Both the position numbers and the translations under genes were made by a program. From DASVNK01 sp036383895 (GTDB taxonomy: Bacteria > Verrucomicrobiota > Verrucomicrobiia > Limisphaerales > SXQI01): DNA of 64,000 nucleotides. The DNA is taken from assembly GCA_036383895.1 (NCBI GenBank), contig DASVNK010000024.1, positions 1 to 64,000 on the forward strand, read 5' to 3'. Shown in pieces: positions 61,300-64,000 of the stretch (positions are counted from its first letter, which is position 1; every line of letters begins with the position of its first letter). Under the pieces are notes generated by a model. That model was not told the DNA's origin, did no database searches, and saw only the letters and a list, made by a program, of their open reading frames with translations.

Positions 61300-61414
61300 C
61301 GACGTAAGTTTTTCGGGAAACCACGAATTCACACGAATAAACACGAATAGGGAGCATGGGGCTGAGGGCATGATCAGAGGTCGGATTGGGCGGTCTGCCC
61401 AGGGGTGCTGTTTG

Positions 61415-61503
61415 CGACTTACAAAAAATTTCAAGTTGGCGATACAGAGCGAAAAAGTGCGGTACAATAGGGTCGGAAATGGGGTCGCGGATAGCGATAC
61501 AAT
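61415..61503 (+). repeat. dispersed repeat A, copy 3
   Basis: Exact direct repeat of 61211-61299. After it the two copies diverge (CGACGTAAG versus TTGCATAAG) before a shared GGGAAACCACGAATT-type end, so the full repeated unit is about 130-140 bases. Confidence 0.9.
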
Positions 61504-61714
61504 TTGCATAAGTTTTGCGGGGAAACCACGAATTAACACGAATGCACACGAATTCGAGTCGGCTAGAGTTGGCTATTGCAGGTACATGCGAAGGAAATCT
61601 CGCGCGGGAGGTTTTTGACGGGAAACTAGAAAATTCCGGTAAATTCTGGAATGACGCGGGTTTGGTGAGGGCCGTTGGCGATAAATAGCGATAAATGGGA
61701 ACGCCTGCCGTGAT

Positions 61715-61925
61715 GGCAGCAGGTGCGCTTTGGCAGTGGGCCGCCTCAAGGTGGGAGCAGAACAGCAGGACCTGGACGCAAGGGCGCTTCATAACGTCTC
61801 GGCCAGCGAAGGGACAGAGCGGGTACGCGGTGGTGCGTACTGGTGCTTTCGGGGGTGATTAGACGTTCGCTGAACGGCAGCGAGGTTCTAGTCAGCCACG
61901 GTCGCCTTCAAAGGCTGTTGCGATT
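61715..61925 (+). ncRNA. candidate structured RNA (HEARO/omega-RNA-like), copy 3
   Basis: A diverged copy of the elements at 31 and 44 kb. Stem 1 is GTACGC (61823-61828) with GCGTAC (61835-61840). Stem 2 is TGATTAGA (61856-61863) with TCTAGTCA (61887-61894), enclosing TCGCTG/CAGCGA (61867-61872, 61878-61883). GGTTCTA and AGCCACGG are kept. Relative to copies 1 and 2 several pairs change on both sides, so pairing is kept while sequence is not. CTTCATAACG at about 61788 is shared with copy 2. Confidence 0.5.
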
Positions 61926-62022
61926 AAACCCTGAAGCGGGTTTGATCGCAAGTTTTGAGTTTTGAGTTTTTAATTTTTAGTTCGGGGGGGTGGGGCAAGC
62001 AGTTCTCGTCGCGGGAAGCGGA

Positions 62023-62086
62023 AAGTTACCTTCTTACGGACTGACCCCTTTTCTAAGTTACCTTCTTACGGACTGACCCCTTTTCT
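62023..62086 (+). repeat. 32-base perfect tandem duplication
   Basis: Two adjacent identical 32-base units, 62023-62054 and 62055-62086, each starting AAGTTACCTTCTTACGGACT and ending in GACCCCTTTTCT. A third partial GACCCCTTTT follows. The unit is of a kind that recurs between genes in this group. It lies just upstream of the zinc-cluster protein gene. Confidence 0.8.
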
Positions 62087-62167
62087 GACCCCTTTTCCCC
62101 CTTTTCCGTTTTCCTCATGGGGTAGGTAATGCTGTGAGGCTGCCTAGCGTTCTGATACGGTCGGGTC

Positions 62168-62635
62168 ATGCTTTGCGAGATGTGCAAGGAGCGGGAGGCG
62201 ATGGTGCATCTGAGGACGACGAGTGCGGAGATTGAGGTGGAGGAAGGCGTTGATCCGGAGAGTGTGGATGTTGAGGCGCTCATGAAGGAGGCGGTGGGGA
62301 GCGAGCGGCATTTTTGTGAGGAGTGCGCGGATAAATTTTTCGCGAGCGCGCCGGGGATGAATTCGACGCGTAGTCTGATTTGTTTTTCGGATGCGTATCG
62401 GAGGAGGCTGTTGGACAAGGTGGAGGCGGAGGTGCCGGAGGCGTTTTACGAGGGAGAAGATCCGAATCGGATGCGGGAGGTTAGCGAGAAGGAGATGGAG
62501 TTTTTGAGGAGGGAATTGGAACGGGAAGGGCTCCCGGTGGAAGGGGACGCGTTTTTGATGTTGTGGGCGAATTTGTTTTGCGGGGCGGAGTTTTATGAGC
62601 GGCGGGATAGGTTTAGCTCAGGAGAGAGGGATTGA
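62168..62635 (+). CDS. zinc-cluster protein, McsA/UvrB-like N-terminus
   Basis: A 155-residue cytosolic protein. The N-terminus (MLCEMCKEREAMVHL) and the later HFCEECADKF give two C-x-x-C pairs, which should bind zinc. That opening is similar to McsA, the adaptor of McsB arginine kinase. The second half is acidic and helical (REVSEKEMEFLRRELEREGL). The Cys pairs are separated by about 45 residues with a long acidic insert. No McsB or ClpC gene is next to it. A regulatory adaptor role is only a guess. Confidence 0.7.
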   Translation: MLCEMCKEREAMVHLRTTSAEIEVEEGVDPESVDVEALMKEAVGSERHFCEECADKFFASAPGMNSTRSLICFSDAYRRRLLDKVEAEVPEAFYEGEDPNRMREVSEKEMEFLRRELEREGLPVEGDAFLMLWANLFCGAEFYERRDRFSSGERD

Positions 62636-62709
62636 GATAGGGCTGCATGGACCGAACTTTTTGGGGCATCCTTCTGGACGGCAGAGTAGAATTGCTCTAA
62701 AACCGATTT

Positions 62710-63519
62710 ATGCGGGCAATTTGGCGAACTACTTTGTTTTTCGCGATAGGTTTCGCGACTGGCACTATTAAATCTTTCTCAGATCTCCCGCCTCCTTACC
62801 TCATCCAAGCGACCGTCACGGTAGAGAATCATCAGTTGGGAATTTCCGCACGGCCAGCAGGCACGTTGACATTCGTTCAGAGCAACGGCTGGTGGGATGT
62901 TGAAATCGTTCTTCCCAGCGCGAAAGCAGGGGAGGCTAAGGTGTCCACCTGCAGAAAGATTTCCAATGGGACGCAAAGTTACATTCGGTTTAACACAGAG
63001 AATCGCGACGAAATTTCGCGGACACCGGCCGTTAACTGTGTGGTAAAACACCCAGCCGATTCGGTTCTTTACGATGCCTGGGCGAGTCTCTCCGCGCGTG
63101 CGGAACTGCCCGTTGTTGATACGAAGCTCATACGGCGTAATCTCGATCTACCAGGGTGCTTCATTCAGTTGGTCGATGCTCCAGAGAATGAGGCACTGTA
63201 TAAACTCAAGTTTTTGGATGAGGCGAAAACATTCATCTCATTTCTGCAGGTTACTAATCGTGGATTTGGGCTGGATACTCAGGTCAAAGGAAATGGTAAG
63301 CTCGAACCTCAAATTGCTAAACTGCGAGGACCTTTCTTAGAATATGAACTGGAGGTGTTAGCTACGACAAATATTGGAAGCTGGACGTTTCCTACACTCG
63401 TTGAGACGCGGCGATATGGATTCCGCTGGTCGAACGAGGGAACGCAGCCGATATTAATAAAACGTACGCAAATTAGAGTCGAGCGCGTTATTTTCCCCGG
63501 AGGAATTGCGCGGTGTTGA
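62710..63519 (+). CDS. secreted hypothetical protein
   Basis: A 269-residue protein with a signal peptide (TLFFAIGFATGTIKSFS). The mature part is beta-rich: TVTVENHQLGISARPAGTLTF and NGWWDVEIVLPSA near the start, VKGNGKLEPQIAKLRGPFLE later. No family is recognised. The first third resembles the next gene (VNGTVHQ...HSFRVSVAGDRWNIRLLPTS), so the two are probably tandem relatives. Base composition is AT-richer than most of the window. Confidence 0.65.
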   Translation: MRAIWRTTLFFAIGFATGTIKSFSDLPPPYLIQATVTVENHQLGISARPAGTLTFVQSNGWWDVEIVLPSAKAGEAKVSTCRKISNGTQSYIRFNTENRDEISRTPAVNCVVKHPADSVLYDAWASLSARAELPVVDTKLIRRNLDLPGCFIQLVDAPENEALYKLKFLDEAKTFISFLQVTNRGFGLDTQVKGNGKLEPQIAKLRGPFLEYELEVLATTNIGSWTFPTLVETRRYGFRWSNEGTQPILIKRTQIRVERVIFPGGIARC

Positions 63520-63647
63520 AGCAGCGCGATTACCGCGCCCGGTGCATGTATACGGCGTGAAGAACGACCAATGGAACTCGGTGATGGATTGACGCTGCTT
63601 CGAATCCCAAAGCGCACCGGTGGGTGATCCGCAAATGAAAAGCTAGA

Positions 63648-64000
63648 ATGGAAATGATGTATCCAGGCAATTCTTTGTTGTTCGCTTCATTAATGATCAT
63701 CGTCATTCTGCCGGTGCAGGCAGCGGAATTTGAGGTTAACGGCACAGTCCATCAAAGTAGTCCGCAAACTCCTGGATCCCGGCAGGAGCACAGTTTTCGG
63801 GTGAGTGTTGCGGGAGACCGCTGGAACATTCGTTTACTTCCCACCAGTTATACTCCTGAGGAGAATGGATTTTCGCCGATCATTCCGGATTATTTGGAAG
63901 CAGGTAACAACGGAACGAACTTCTTCTCCGTGACTTCGGTGGAGTCGGGTGCCGACGATCCGAAGCGACCTGGTGCAATAACTTACAGCGCGTTTGCGGT
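63648..64000 (+). CDS. secreted hypothetical protein, cut by the window edge
   Basis: ATG at 63648, open to the edge (117 codons visible). It starts MEMMYPGNSLLFASLMIIVI and continues LPVQAAEF, a signal peptide. The following beta strands (RVSVAGDRWNIRLLPTSYTP) are similar to the previous gene. The function is unknown. The rest lies outside the window. Confidence 0.7.
   Translation, partial: MEMMYPGNSLLFASLMIIVILPVQAAEFEVNGTVHQSSPQTPGSRQEHSFRVSVAGDRWNIRLLPTSYTPEENGFSPIIPDYLEAGNNGTNFFSVTSVESGADDPKRPGAITYSAFA

Larger units (their letters stand above)
60770..62167. other. repeat-rich intergenic region 3
   Basis: About 1.4 kb without a convincing gene. It holds TTATCTGCAACT-type short repeats (about 60970 and 61058-61098), ACACGAAT strings, two identical 89-base copies of repeat A (61211-61299, 61415-61503), the third candidate structured RNA (61715-61925), a TTTTGAGTTTTGAG string (about 61955) and a 32-base tandem duplication (62023-62086). 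Long reading frames that cross it on either strand are made of repeats. Confidence 0.65.

Noticed and set aside
61193..61618. 141-codon plus-strand frame with an internal protein repeat
   Set aside because: The repeat is the two identical copies of repeat A in the same frame by chance; no ribosome site or known motif.
60770..61792. Upstream extension of the HisA frame (to 599 codons)
   Set aside because: The extra part repeats the same peptide because it translates repeat A and the ACACGAAT strings. HisA starts at MFRPCIDLH.

Overview
The window looks like a chromosomal piece of a Gram-negative Verrucomicrobiota bacterium, probably from the Pedosphaera/Limisphaerales side. This is inferred from style, not from a marker gene. 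The signs are lpxA (lipid A), secreted proteins rich in Thr/Asn, a VPDGG-type PEP-CTERM protein behind a sigma-54 promoter, DUF1080 and ankyrin/heme/cyclase-like secreted proteins, and many short intergenic repeats ('ACACGAAT' strings, 'CACGGAGG' strings, GGCGCGCTG palindromes). No rRNA, tRNA or CRISPR array was found.

Layout. 1-132: end of an IS481-family element. 204-1555: beta-carbonic anhydrase and a TPR protein. 9809-1684 (minus): a tightly packed operon of ABC ATPase, ABC permease, GldG-like protein, DUF4340 protein and AsmA-like protein, with lpxA and a 1165-residue secreted multidomain protein upstream. 14496-17238 (plus): NfeD-type membrane protease and tyrS. 25561-17228 (minus): a compact non-ribosomal peptide locus with a SyrP/TauD-type dioxygenase and two synthetases (C-A-PCP and C-A-PCP-TE). 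The first C domain lacks its HH motif and the terminal thioesterase has a Cys nucleophile. 25822-28502 (plus): a WecG/TagA glycosyltransferase fused to two STAS domains, then a GT4 glycosyltransferase. 28499-30021 (minus): a 38-residue membrane peptide and an MscS channel. 35673-38155 (plus): a receiver domain lacking its phospho-acceptor Asp, a double-domain KaiC and a KaiB. 38157-43566 (minus): nagB, DUF1080 protein, MFS transporter, a toxin-antitoxin pair, an FHA protein and a small hypothetical gene that may be controlled by an attenuator-like leader. 44399-47761: a type IIG-like restriction-methyltransferase. 48080-55043: RDD protein, an RsmI-Nudix fusion, two cation/proton antiporters and coaD. 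55254-60769: ankyrin/heme/cyclase-like protein, PEP-CTERM protein, a dihydrolipoamide dehydrogenase-like enzyme, a small lipoprotein and a HisA of the eukaryotic type. 62168-64000: a zinc-cluster protein and two similar secreted proteins, the second cut by the window edge.

The most striking non-coding signal is a family of three same-strand copies of a structured RNA-like element (about 31390-31610, 44080-44290, 61715-61925). Two stems differ between copies by compensating base changes. They lie in repeat-rich gaps, each preceded by other dispersed repeats. They remind me of HEARO/omega RNAs of IscB systems, but no IscB gene is present. The second is a complete small transcription unit at 43842-43625 (promoter, 34-codon ORF, palindrome, strong terminator) ahead of a hypothetical gene. 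The most interesting coding systems are the pseudo-receiver/KaiC/KaiB cluster, the unusual NRPS pair and the glycosyltransferase-STAS-STAS fusion.
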